64,000 nt of DNA from Thalassotalea euphylliae (GTDB taxonomy: Bacteria > Pseudomonadota > Gammaproteobacteria > Enterobacterales > Alteromonadaceae), in contig NZ_QUOV01000001.1 of the NCBI RefSeq assembly GCF_003390395.1, positions 2,232,001-2,296,000 on the forward strand, written 5' to 3'. Below the pieces are notes generated by a model. That model worked only from the letters and a program-made list of their open reading frames with translations, was not told the DNA's origin and did not search any database. Positions within the stretch are counted from its first letter, which is position 1. Each line of letters opens with the position of its first letter. Both the position numbers and the translations under genes were made by a program. Below, one piece after another: positions 55,851-64,000 of the stretch.

Positions 55851-57188
55851 TTATACCGGTATCACTACCATAAATTTAGCGCCGTGAGGATTGGCATCGG
55901 TGACCTTTATTGAGCCATGCATTGCTTTTGTGGCTGCACTAGTTATTGCAAGCCCTAACCCTAACCCGCCAGTATTCCGATTGCGACTTTTATCAAGACG
56001 GGCAAAAGGGATAAAAATATTTGCTCTGTCTTGTTCAGGTATACCATCACCGTCATCCTCGATACACAACACTACCTGTGCTTCATTGCTCTCAATCCTC
56101 ACCGTCACCTGTTGATGAGCGTATAAAACAGCATTTTTAAGAAGATTATCTAGCACCAATCGCAAATTGACTTCATTAACAAACAACTCAATGCTAGTTG
56201 AGCAATAAACACGGATTTCAATATCGGGTTCTAATGCTAGTTGTTGAACACGATTATTAATAAAATTGACTAAGGTAACCTGTTTTTTCGAGGATTTCTC
56301 AGACTGTAAATTGAGCTTTGAGAAGGCAATAATTTGGGTACAAAGACCGTCGATGTCATCGATATATTGATCGATATTGTCAATCAATGTGAGTTGTTCT
56401 TCATTTGGCATGTGTTGCCTTAAGATACCTGCTGCAAGCTGTATTCGACTTAACGGTGTGCGCAGTTCGTGAGGTACTGCTTGCGCAAAAATTTGGCTCT
56501 CATTGAACTTACTGCTCAACTCTTTTGCCATGGTATTAAAACGATCTGCAAGCTTGTTTAGTGGCACAGGTAAGTCTTTGTTAGCCCTAACTGAAAAGTC
56601 ACCTGCGCCTATTTTCTCACTGACATCATCTAAATGAATTATGCTATGTTGCAGTTGCCTTAATGGCAAATACAAAGCAGCACCCGATGCTAAAATAATA
56701 AAAACGCAAACTACCTCAACCGCATATGCTTCTAGGTCAAATGCATAAAAGAGGTTTTCATCACGATGCTCAGGCAATAAGGTCTGTTTATCTTGTAACA
56801 ACAGAACGCCTGGCATTGCTTGTGTTAGGCGATGCACAGCGACTAATAAGCCATCTACACGTTCGTAAACATCAACATTTTTGTAGCTGCCAATAAACTC
56901 ACAGTCTGCGCACTTACTTTCGATAGAGGTATTGTTAATCCAATTAACTTCAAAGGGGTAAAGAAGGCTATCAAGCAGAGGGTAAAACACCTTCGCGGAT
57001 TGTGCCTTTTCATGCCTTTGTCGCTCTAAAACTGCCACTACAAATAGTGTATCGTCAACAAAATCCTCGGTGTTGTTATGCTCATTCCAGTTATCCAGCA
57101 CAGCAAACGTCAGTAACATGCTTGCAAGCATAGCAATAACGATATAGCCATATAACCTAGCAAAAAAAGAAGAAAACAGCTTATTCAT
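55851..57188 (-). CDS. Sensor histidine kinase, RstB/CpxA-like
   Basis: 445 residues: helix at 14-31, a periplasmic sensor of about 120 residues with a CADC pair (Cys93, Cys96), a second helix near 158-178, HAMP, HisKA with His240 in AVPHELRTPLSR, and ATPase boxes (DNLLKNAVLYAH, EDDGDGIPEQD, GGLGLGLAI). Starts 8 bases inside the upstream regulator gene, so translation is coupled. The vicinal cysteines could sense redox state or metal (inference). Its likely target is the divergent lipoprotein gene. Confidence 0.9.
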   Translation of the reverse strand: MNKLFSSFFARLYGYIVIAMLASMLLTFAVLDNWNEHNNTEDFVDDTLFVVAVLERQRHEKAQSAKVFYPLLDSLLYPFEVNWINNTSIESKCADCEFIGSYKNVDVYERVDGLLVAVHRLTQAMPGVLLLQDKQTLLPEHRDENLFYAFDLEAYAVEVVCVFIILASGAALYLPLRQLQHSIIHLDDVSEKIGAGDFSVRANKDLPVPLNKLADRFNTMAKELSSKFNESQIFAQAVPHELRTPLSRIQLAAGILRQHMPNEEQLTLIDNIDQYIDDIDGLCTQIIAFSKLNLQSEKSSKKQVTLVNFINNRVQQLALEPDIEIRVYCSTSIELFVNEVNLRLVLDNLLKNAVLYAHQQVTVRIESNEAQVVLCIEDDGDGIPEQDRANIFIPFARLDKSRNRNTGGLGLGLAITSAATKAMHGSIKVTDANPHGAKFMVVIPV

Positions 57189-57858
57189 TAACTAGCATGT
57201 AACCTTTGTTACGGATTGTTTTGATCATTTGATAAGGGGCCACTTCGTCGCCGAGTTTCTTGCGCAATCCCGAAATACGCATGTCTACTGAACGATCTGA
57301 AACCTCATAGTTGATGCCGCGCAGCGCTTGTATACATGCAGCTCTCGAAACCGTTTCTCCTTTGTGACTAGCAAGCAATGCCAACAAGTCAAATTCCGCA
57401 GAAGTTAAATCAACTCGGGCCCCGCCAAGTGTAACCGTATGGTTATGGTCATGGATGACTAATTGATTAGCCAACGCAACTGGCCTAGCCCCCTGTTGCG
57501 ATGTTGCTCGCCTCAACAGCGCTTCAATGCGAGCCAGCATAATATGAGGTTTAACTGGTTTACGTAAGTAGTCATCTGCGCCGAGCTTGAGCAAACTCAC
57601 TTCACTCATATCGTCTTCGCGGGCAGTCATCACCAAAATAGGGCCAAAATAAAACATTCGAGCTTGTTGGCAAATTTCAAAACCATCCACAGTGGGCAAC
57701 ATTAAATCAAGCAAGACCAAATCGGGCTGAAGGTTTCGGGTGGTTGCCAATGCGTCTTTACCATCACTTACGAGGCTAGTATCGTAGCCTTCACTTTTTA
57801 GAAAAAGCTGTGTCAGGCGGGCAATTTCTGCATCGTCTTCAATAATTAAAATGTGCAT
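57181..57858 (-). CDS. OmpR-family response regulator
   Basis: 225 residues from the ATG at 57858 (AAGG ten bases upstream; an ATG three codons earlier is too close to it). Receiver domain with MHILIIEDDAEI, Asp51 in LVLLDLMLP, Lys in YLRKPVKP, and a C-terminal winged helix (LTSAEFDLLALLASHKGETVSR, DRSVDMRISGLRKKLG, IRNKGYMLV). Such proteins bind pairs of direct repeats spaced by one helical turn, and such repeats are found between this gene and the divergent lipoprotein gene (57975-58019). Confidence 0.92.
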   Translation of the reverse strand: MHILIIEDDAEIARLTQLFLKSEGYDTSLVSDGKDALATTRNLQPDLVLLDLMLPTVDGFEICQQARMFYFGPILVMTAREDDMSEVSLLKLGADDYLRKPVKPHIMLARIEALLRRATSQQGARPVALANQLVIHDHNHTVTLGGARVDLTSAEFDLLALLASHKGETVSRAACIQALRGINYEVSDRSVDMRISGLRKKLGDEVAPYQMIKTIRNKGYMLVNE

Positions 57859-57974
57859 AACAACCATACCTTATAGGCAAATTCATTAAGAAAAGCCCCT
57901 GTAAAAGCCCAGTTAATAATCAGGCAATTAAACAAAGCCTATATTGTACTTAAATTCGCGAAAAGTTCGATTTT

Positions 57975-58019
57975 GCTTACAAACGCTTACAAACCATTAA
58001 AACGCTTACATTCGCTTAC
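57975..58019. promoter_or_regulatory. Two pairs of 10-bp-spaced GCTTAC direct repeats
   Basis: GCTTAC begins at 57975, 57985, 58004 and 58014, that is two pairs with exact 10-bp spacing and 19 bp between the pairs. On the opposite strand this reads GTAAGC-N4-GTAAGC, similar to CpxR-type boxes. It sits in the divergent gap between the regulator and the lipoprotein gene, so it is a good candidate binding site for the OmpR-type protein. Confidence 0.65.
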
Positions 58020-58090
58020 CCAACAGCAGCCTTGTCTTGGTTAACATAGCTGCACATCCTTTCTGTTAAATTTAAACGGGTAAAATAGCA

Positions 58091-59356
58091 GTGAAATTTT
58101 TACACCTTTCTTCTCTAGCTTTGCTTTCAGCGACCACGTTATTAGTTGGCTGTGGCTCAGATTCGTCGGAGAACACGACGACTTCACCCAATAGCCAAAC
58201 TCTTGCACCTAATACACAGGGTTCGGGTAACACAACCAACAACCTATCAGATGCCACAAAGGCACTGGGTATTGAGGTCATCCCTAGTTCATTAAGTAGA
58301 ACTTACTCAACGTCATTAAACTTCGATCGTTATACTAAGGTAGATACGCCTAATGGCAAGGCCATTCATATCGTCGCGCAGAATCAAATTACCGACAATC
58401 AAATAGTACGTGCTCGAAGTATTTTACAAAGCTACCTCGCTCCTTTCCCCGGTTCAAAATATGGCGAAGATAAATCCGCTGTAGCGAACAAAATGTCAGA
58501 TAACGGCGCAATTCTTATGCTACTCAATGGAGTTGATGATGGCAGCAACAAGGCAGCCGAGCTTGATGGCCAGCCTCTTTATTATGGTGAGATGCAAGTG
58601 GAAGGCGGCCAATGGTACATCCAACAAGACTATCAACACCGCGATGCGTCATTTGAAGAAATCCTTCACCTTGTGCATGACTTTGGCATAGGTATCGATC
58701 AAGAGTCTGAATTTTTTGGCGCTTTACCTGAATTTCAAGCAGATATTCGAGCTGCGCAAATTAACGCTCTAAACTCTGGTATTTGGGGAGCTAACCAACC
58801 CAGTTGGATCGATGAGCTCCAAGACGAAAATAGTTTGTCACAAGAATATTTAGCCGCGCTTATCGATGTTTACTATGGCTTATGGGGAGCAAACACTCAG
58901 TTTCCTCATACCGGTATGTATGACATTTACCTACCTAAACATCGAGCAGATATCCGCACTGAAGACCCACAAGGAGAAGCTTTACTCGACAATAGCTTTT
59001 TCTTGCCCTACTTGGCATATAACGCGCGTATCGACGAAAGTTTTAAAGGTGATTTCAGCTTGAAATTTAACGCTAGCCTTCCGTATACACATCACGCTCA
59101 ATACTTAAAAGATATTACACTTACCGGCGAAAACCCCAGTAAGGTTATTGTTAACCAGCTTAATAACTCAATTACAGGTAACAGCGCGGTGAATACGGTA
59201 ATATTCTCAGGAGCATCTTCTGAGTATCAAATCACGAGTGTTGATAAGGAGGTTACAGTAGTCGACCTAGTTGATAACCGTGATGGTACTAACACCTTAA
59301 GCGGTATTGAGAAGCTACGATTTACTGATACAGAAGTTGAATTATCGACAAACTAG
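58091..59356 (+). CDS. Lipoprotein of unknown function with EExxHxxH motif
   Basis: 421 residues. Lipobox LLVGC (Cys21) after a signal peptide, then a Thr/Asn/Ser-rich linker. The central region has SFEEILHLVHDFGIG (Glu189, Glu190, His193, His196), reminiscent of zinc peptidase helices but not a standard HExxH. Later YYGLWGANTQFPHTGMYDIY and FFLPYLAYNARID. The last 60 residues (VVDLVDNRDGTNTLSGIEKLRFTDTEVEL) resemble the segment found near RTX/hemolysin-type repeats in secreted proteins. Divergent from the two-component genes with direct repeats between, so probably controlled by them. Confidence 0.75.
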   Translation: MKFLHLSSLALLSATTLLVGCGSDSSENTTTSPNSQTLAPNTQGSGNTTNNLSDATKALGIEVIPSSLSRTYSTSLNFDRYTKVDTPNGKAIHIVAQNQITDNQIVRARSILQSYLAPFPGSKYGEDKSAVANKMSDNGAILMLLNGVDDGSNKAAELDGQPLYYGEMQVEGGQWYIQQDYQHRDASFEEILHLVHDFGIGIDQESEFFGALPEFQADIRAAQINALNSGIWGANQPSWIDELQDENSLSQEYLAALIDVYYGLWGANTQFPHTGMYDIYLPKHRADIRTEDPQGEALLDNSFFLPYLAYNARIDESFKGDFSLKFNASLPYTHHAQYLKDITLTGENPSKVIVNQLNNSITGNSAVNTVIFSGASSEYQITSVDKEVTVVDLVDNRDGTNTLSGIEKLRFTDTEVELSTN

Positions 59357-59613
59357 GCTTGTCATCATCGTAACTAAACTAGCGGGGCAACACGATATAA
59401 CGCAATGTGTAGTCCCGCGTAATAAATTTCCCAAGCCCTTTATTCCAAGTCCACACTAACCCGCCTTTCAATAGAAAACAGTTACCAAAGCCTGATTGTT
59501 GGCATACTTTTATCGCGAAATGAAATTTAACTTGATGGTAAAAATTTGCTTTCAAACAACACCAAAGTGATATGGGGAATGGTATCAATAGCAACATTAT
59601 TAAATATAAAATC

Positions 59614-59791
59614 ATACTCTATCTAAACGAAGCTACACATGGCGGAACAGGCTTTTTTAGACACAAGCCAACCGGTTAGTGATTTTCCCAGGTAACCTGC
59701 TGCATTCCACCTTAGTTGATAACACTAATGACATCAGTGCTATCCCAGAAACAGGCAGGCTAACCGCGAATATTTTTATCGAGTTTCAATA
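59614..59791 (+). pseudogene. Decayed duplicate of the DUF6445 gene 3' end
   Basis: Aligned by eye with 55433-55760: CTAAACGAAGCTACACATGGCGG matches the intact gene, then about 158-160 bases are deleted at CACAAG/CCAACCGG, then the match resumes to the shared stop (ANIFIEFQ). The deletion shifts the frame, giving a stop directly after the junction. Similarity is high but not perfect, so this is an old duplication. The stretch 59357-59613 before it shows nothing recognisable. Confidence 0.85.
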
Positions 59792-59793
59792 AG

Positions 59794-60111
59794 CTATTGA
59801 CTTTTTTGTGCTCGGATTTGCTTATTTGCAACTTCCAACATAATCAGCGTTTCACACGGTGAATATTTTTCCAATAACGATACTGAGCGATAATTTACCC
59901 ACTCAGAAATGGGGTCAAACTTGTCTTTCTTTTTGAAGGTAAGATCTTTAATCTGAACTAAACACTCTCCTTGCATTTTCGCATTTTCAATCGTTTTACG
60001 ATCAAGCGAGGATTGTTTATATTTCTCGGCAACAATATCAAACCTGTTGAGTTCAACGGCAACGCAATTAAAGCTTATTGTCGAGATTAATAAACAGGTA
60101 AACTTTTTCAT
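59794..60111 (-). CDS. Small secreted hypothetical protein
   Basis: About 105 residues from the ATG at 60111, with AAAGGA about ten bases upstream. The N terminus MKKFTCLLISTISFNCVAVE is a signal peptide; the mature part is helical and charged, with two cysteines (in GECLVQI and SPCETLIM) that could form a disulfide. I do not recognise a family. It stands alone between the DUF6445 fragment and the GH3 gene. Confidence 0.6.
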   Translation of the reverse strand: MKKFTCLLISTISFNCVAVELNRFDIVAEKYKQSSLDRKTIENAKMQGECLVQIKDLTFKKKDKFDPISEWVNYRSVSLLEKYSPCETLIMLEVANKQIRAQKSQ

Positions 60112-60257
60112 CCAATACTTTCCTTTGTTAACAGATTCCATACTCACGCATCTACATTAGTTAAACGACTATTAGTTTTTTAGCAAATACATAACGTCAT
60201 GAAAGTTACGCTAATACTTTAAATAAAGCCATAGCTATTAATAACTTAACCAAACAA

Positions 60258-60294
60258 AAAACGCTCATTAGGTAAGTAACCTAATGAGCGTTTT
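60258..60294 (-). terminator. Strong bidirectional terminator after the GH3 gene
   Basis: Sixteen-base perfect stem AAAACGCTCATTAGGT / ACCTAATGAGCGTTTT around AAGTA, followed on the minus strand by TTTTTTGTTTGG. Confidence 0.93.
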
Positions 60295-60370
60295 ACATTA
60301 ATCTAATTAGTTTCAGTAATTACTGCTAGCGAACCTAGCGCAGAACTGAATGTATTTACTGATAATTTGC

Positions 60371-62977
60371 TTATTGGCAAGAAATTGTCGCGCTTTCTGC
60401 CATATTAGGTTGATAGCTAATTTCCGCAAGTTGCAACTCGACAGCACCTTGTGAGTAAATCTCAAAAGGTACAACTAAGTCGCCAAAGCTTGTGCCTTTG
60501 TTAGCAAAACACTGTAAATCAATACTAATTGCTGACCAGCCGTGATGAACGATTTGGTTAAGTGCATCGGTAATATCAATTTCGGCACCACAGTTATCGG
60601 TTGGGCTTTCCGCCTTTTGACAACGAGTAGCCACAATCACTTTATCTTGCGGTTTGCTATTCACGCTAACAGCAAAATGAAGGGCTGATTTGTTTTCCAA
60701 CGCTGAGCGTAAATCTTCTCTGAAATTACTCTTGCTCACCAGTGATAAACCAGCTTTAACACTGCCATCTAGGGTAATCTGCCGAGCATCTTCTTGTACT
60801 TTTTTATCAACGGTACGATACGCTAACCCTTCCAAAACGTGAGTATTCGCATTAGGCTCTAAACGTGTATCGCCAGCATTTAACCACATTAGCCAAGGCT
60901 TATGCATTTTGCCATCGAAGAAAATTTCTTGCTGAGCGTCTGTCGCTGAAACCTCTACCGTTTCGTCTAACAATTTCGCTAGTACATTTACATCACCGGT
61001 ATTTTTATCGTAAGTTAACCCAAAACCGTATGGTAGCAATGGCGCATAATCTTTGTCGCCACGGTTTACAATGACTTGCGTTGGGCTTACTGGCCAAGAA
61101 AATGACAGCTTACCGACAAAGTCATGCTGTACTTTGCCTTGTCCATCCGTAAATAAAACATCAGCTACTCCATTACCTTCAGAGCCAGGTAACCAAGCGG
61201 CAACAAACGCATCAGATGCATTAAGTTCAGGGTTAACCCACATAGGGCGGCCACTAATAAATACCGATACTACTGGTATACCTTGCGCTTTAAGGCTTTT
61301 CAGCAACGCCAAGTCGCGCTTATCACCACGCTGAAAAGCTAAATTATCACGGTCGCCATGGCCTTCCGCGTAGGGATCTTCACCGAATACAACAATCGCT
61401 ACATCAGGTTTTTCGCTGAAGCTACCATCGGTACTTAAGGTCGCTTTGCCGCCTGCTTTAGCAACTTGCTCTGCAATTCCATCGTAGATTGAACTACCGC
61501 CTGGGAAGTCCTTGTTATTATTGCCCGTGCCTTGCCAAGTAATTGTCCAGCCGCCAGACTGTTTACCAATATTATCTGCGCCGTCGCCAGCTACCAATAC
61601 ATTAGCTGTTGGCGATAACGGCAATAAATTCTCATTGTTTTTTAATAGAACTAAAGATTCTCGCACGGCTTGTCTGGCAACGGCTCTGTGCTCAGCTGCG
61701 CCAATGAGCTCTGTTTTACCTGAAAACGGACGATTAGCAGGGCTTGGTTTTTCAAATAATCCAGCGCGAATTTTTACTCGTAAGATGCGACGTACAGCGT
61801 CATCAATACGCGCCATTGGAATCTCACCGTTATTAACCTGCGCGATGGTATTTTCATACAAAGGCTTCCACGCCGCGGTTGGCACCATAAAAATATCTAG
61901 GCCAGCATTGACCGCTTGCGGGCAACTTTCATTCGTGCAGCCTTTAACTTGACCATGACCATTCCAGTCGCCAACGACAAAACCATCAAAGCCCATTTTA
62001 TTTTTCAACACGTCAGTCATTAGGTATTTGTTGCCATGGTTTTTCTTGCCATGCCAACTATTAAATGATGCCATCACCGACTGCGAGCCAGCACTTAAGC
62101 CACCAACATAGCCTTGTGCGTGAATATCAAACAGCTCTTGTTCTGAGGCGACATTATCGCCTTGGTCGTCACCAGCAACCGTACCACCATCACCTAAGAA
62201 GTGTTTAACAGTAGAAATAACCCGTTGATCGCTCAAGAAATCTCCATCAGCATGTCCTTGCAGACCTTTTACAATCGCAGCTGAGTATTCACGAACGATT
62301 TCTGGGTCTTCCGAGTAGCCCTCGTATGTGCGTCCCCAACGGTCATCACGAACAACAGCAACAGTAGGCGCAAACACCCAATCAATCCCCGTGACCATCA
62401 CTTCTTTGGCGGTAATTTCAGCAATTTTTTCAATTAGCGCGGGGTTATTTGCTGCCCCTAAACCAATGTTGTGTGGGAACAAAGTGGCACCAATCACATT
62501 GTTATGGCCATGCACTGCGTCTGTTCCCCACATAGTTGGTATGCTAGAGCCATCTAGTGAATCATCAATTGATGCTTGATACAGCTTTTCAGCTAATGCG
62601 ATCCAATCTTGTGGTGTAGCGTGTTTATTGTTATTCGGAAACGCACCGCCACCATTGAGGTAAGAGCCAAAGCCGTATTTACGCATATCTTCTACGGTGA
62701 TATCACGTATTTCAGGCTGGATCATTTGCGCCACTTTTTGCGCTAGCGTCATACCGCTTAACAAGCGCTCAACTTTCGCTTCTACCTGTGCGTCTTTCTT
62801 AACGGCAATATCAAGTGTTGGCCAAATCGCTAAATTGTTCTTTTCTACACTGGTAGTTGCAGAGGCTTGGGTAGCTGCCGTTTGCTCTGCACTTTCGCTT
62901 GATGCTTTTTCTTGATTACATGCCGTAGCCATTAGCGCCAATGGCAGTAAGTAAGCAATTTTATTTTTCTTAAACAT
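60371..62977 (-). CDS. GH3 exo-beta-glucosidase lipoprotein
   Basis: 868 residues. Lipobox ending in ALMATAC (Cys20), so it is a membrane-anchored lipoprotein. GH3 N domain with MWGTDAVHGHNNVIGATLFPHNIGLGA, FAPTVAVVRDDRWGRTYEGYSEDPE, KHFLGDGGT and the nucleophile Asp337 in GFDGFVVGDWNGHGQ. The C-terminal domain (ESLVLLKNNENLLPL) is followed by an extra beta-rich domain. The layout matches exo-1,3/1,4-beta-glucan glucohydrolases of marine gammaproteobacteria. Downstream of the sugar transporter gene, probably in one operon; it would release glucose from oligosaccharides in the periplasm. Confidence 0.92.
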   Translation of the reverse strand: MFKKNKIAYLLPLALMATACNQEKASSESAEQTAATQASATTSVEKNNLAIWPTLDIAVKKDAQVEAKVERLLSGMTLAQKVAQMIQPEIRDITVEDMRKYGFGSYLNGGGAFPNNNKHATPQDWIALAEKLYQASIDDSLDGSSIPTMWGTDAVHGHNNVIGATLFPHNIGLGAANNPALIEKIAEITAKEVMVTGIDWVFAPTVAVVRDDRWGRTYEGYSEDPEIVREYSAAIVKGLQGHADGDFLSDQRVISTVKHFLGDGGTVAGDDQGDNVASEQELFDIHAQGYVGGLSAGSQSVMASFNSWHGKKNHGNKYLMTDVLKNKMGFDGFVVGDWNGHGQVKGCTNESCPQAVNAGLDIFMVPTAAWKPLYENTIAQVNNGEIPMARIDDAVRRILRVKIRAGLFEKPSPANRPFSGKTELIGAAEHRAVARQAVRESLVLLKNNENLLPLSPTANVLVAGDGADNIGKQSGGWTITWQGTGNNNKDFPGGSSIYDGIAEQVAKAGGKATLSTDGSFSEKPDVAIVVFGEDPYAEGHGDRDNLAFQRGDKRDLALLKSLKAQGIPVVSVFISGRPMWVNPELNASDAFVAAWLPGSEGNGVADVLFTDGQGKVQHDFVGKLSFSWPVSPTQVIVNRGDKDYAPLLPYGFGLTYDKNTGDVNVLAKLLDETVEVSATDAQQEIFFDGKMHKPWLMWLNAGDTRLEPNANTHVLEGLAYRTVDKKVQEDARQITLDGSVKAGLSLVSKSNFREDLRSALENKSALHFAVSVNSKPQDKVIVATRCQKAESPTDNCGAEIDITDALNQIVHHGWSAISIDLQCFANKGTSFGDLVVPFEIYSQGAVELQLAEISYQPNMAESATISCQ

Positions 62978-63087
62978 AATGTTCGTTAACTTTTTTGTGT
63001 TTGTTGTCTAACCCGTATCAACGAATTGCAGTTAATTTGAATTCATGATCACGGGTTTCCTTATTTAAAGCCTTGCTATATCCGCTT

Positions 63088-64000
63088 TTATACTTGTTTA
63101 ACTGCCTGCTTTGGCTTGTGACCAATCAAGCCGTAGTAAGCAATGTAGAGGTAGCAGAAAATCGGTAAGAAGAACGACAACTGAACCCCAATAGAATCGG
63201 CCAACATACCTTGGAATACCGGGATAATTGCACCACCAACAATAGCCAAACATAAAATCCCCGAACCTTGTGAGGTATGTTTACCAAGACCGGTAATAGC
63301 TAAACTGAAAATGGTTGGGAACATTATCGAATTGCATAGGCCAACCGCCAAAATTGCCCACATCGCCAAGTCGCCTTTAGTGAAAATAGCCACAAAGACA
63401 AACAGCACAGCAAATGCAGCGTTAAACGCTAACACCTTACCTGCAGCGATTTTTTGCATCACCGCAGCGCCGATAAAACGACCCACCATAGCGCCGCCCC
63501 AGTAGTAGGCAATGTAAGTGGCTGCATCCGCTTCTTCTAGGCCTGCAATATCTGGCTGATTTAAAAAGCTAACAAGAAAACTACCAATTGCGACTTCGCC
63601 GCCCACGTAAACAAATATACCGATCGCACCAAGCACTAAGTGACTGTATTGCCAAGCACTGCCAGAAACCGCTTTGTCTTCATCTGTCTCTACTTGTTCT
63701 ACAACAGGTAATTTTAAGTATGCAAAAATTGCTGCCAGTAACAGCAACATAGAAGCTAACAATACGTAAGGCATCTGCACTGCTTCTGCACCTGCTGCAG
63801 CATTACCGACTTCTGTTGCTGCTTGCTCTAAAATCAAGAATGCGCCGAAGAAAGGCGCCACTGTCGTACCTAATGAATTGAACGCCTGTGTCATCGTTAA
63901 TCGAGAAGAAGCGGTTTCAGGCTTACCAAGGATACTGACATAAGGATTGGCAGAAACTTGCAATAAAGTAATGCCACTTGCTAATACAAAGAGTGCTATC
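63088..64000 (-). CDS. Sugar MFS transporter, GluP/FucP family (partial, cut by window edge)
   Basis: The frame is open to the right edge; the visible 304 residues are the C-terminal two thirds. [48 protein letters not shown] is a signature of glucose/galactose and fucose MFS permeases. It ends [14 protein letters not shown]. About 110 bp before the GH3 start codon; likely imports the monosaccharide released by GH3 with protons or sodium. Its promoter lies outside the window. Confidence 0.9.
   Translation of the reverse strand, partial: IALFVLASGITLLQVSANPYVSILGKPETASSRLTMTQAFNSLGTTVAPFFGAFLILEQAATEVGNAAAGAEAVQMPYVLLASMLLLLAAIFAYLKLPVVEQVETDEDKAVSGSAWQYSHLVLGAIGIFVYVGGEVAIGSFLVSFLNQPDIAGLEEADAATYIAYYWGGAMVGRFIGAAVMQKIAAGKVLAFNAAFAVLFVFVAIFTKGDLAMWAILAVGLCNSIMFPTIFSLAITGLGKHTSQGSGILCLAIVGGAIIPVFQGMLADSIGVQLSFFLPIFCYLYIAYYGLIGHKPKQAVKQV

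Noticed and set aside
59379..59615. Minus-strand frame of 78 codons before the DUF6445 fragment
   Set aside because: No ribosome site, no recognisable family, and it abuts decayed DNA; not supported as a gene.
55851..59793. Idea that the two-component/lipoprotein module is a transposon
   Set aside because: No transposase, no terminal inverted repeats; only the DUF6445 duplication marks the borders.

Overview
The window looks like a chromosomal stretch of a marine gammaproteobacterium of the order Alteromonadales, most like Colwelliaceae (Thalassotalea/Colwellia type). This rests on gene content and order: uvrY-uvrC-pgsA followed by Gly/Cys/Leu tRNA genes as in E. coli, fabA and rmf as neighbours, sppA-ansA, many TonB-dependent receptors and tripartite RND pumps, and moderately AT-rich DNA. 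No phage, plasmid backbone, insertion sequence, CRISPR array or rRNA is visible. Species assignment is inference.

Layout. (1) 1-8.9 kb: a minus-strand heavy-metal efflux operon (czcCBA-like, then HupE-type membrane protein, a transmembrane anchor protein and a secreted small protein cut by the left edge), preceded by a BlaI-type repressor and an M56 membrane peptidase. The two transcription units share a dyad TAAWACC-N11-GGTWTTA in their promoters. (2) 9.1-11.1 kb: a LytS/LytTR two-component pair. (3) 11.3-16.2 kb: a thiamine salvage operon under a TPP riboswitch: TonB receptor, YkoF-like thiamine-binding protein, PnuC/PnuT transporter, and a putative thiamine kinase carrying low-complexity insertions. 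(4) 16.3-25.1 kb: hinT, a second RND operon with its own outer-membrane lipoprotein, and a GGDEF-EAL protein. (5) 25.5-30.6 kb: 13 tRNA genes (7 Gly, 4 Leu, 2 Cys), pgsA, uvrC, uvrY. (6) 30.8-45 kb: mainly housekeeping genes: fabA, rmf, sixA-like, nitroreductase, DoxX, sppA, ansA, a DUF349 protein, yeaC, an alanine/glycine symporter, an M14 carboxypeptidase and a GST.

(7) 45.2-64 kb: a carbohydrate (probably beta-glucan) utilisation region. A CBM9-like secreted protein and a large TonB receptor diverge from a promoter with two LacI-type operators (TGTAAGCGCTTACA and a near copy). The receptor is followed by an enzyme cassette: tryptophan-halogenase-like protein, SapC, cupin-8/JmjC-like protein, a second tryptophan-halogenase-like protein, and a DUF6445 oxygenase-like protein. 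A GH3 exo-beta-glucosidase lipoprotein and a GluP/FucP-type sugar transporter (cut by the right edge) close the region. Between the cassette and GH3 sits a module of OmpR-type regulator, histidine kinase and an odd lipoprotein. It is flanked on one side by the intact DUF6445 gene and on the other by a decayed fragment of the same gene.

The two most interesting systems are the receptor-linked halogenase/SapC/oxygenase cassette, whose chemistry and target are unknown, and the apparent metal-sensing BlaI/M56 switch with a histidine-rich sensor loop and shared operators with the efflux operon. A further window-wide oddity is the recurrence of 11-21 bp tandem duplications at gene boundaries and inside reading frames.
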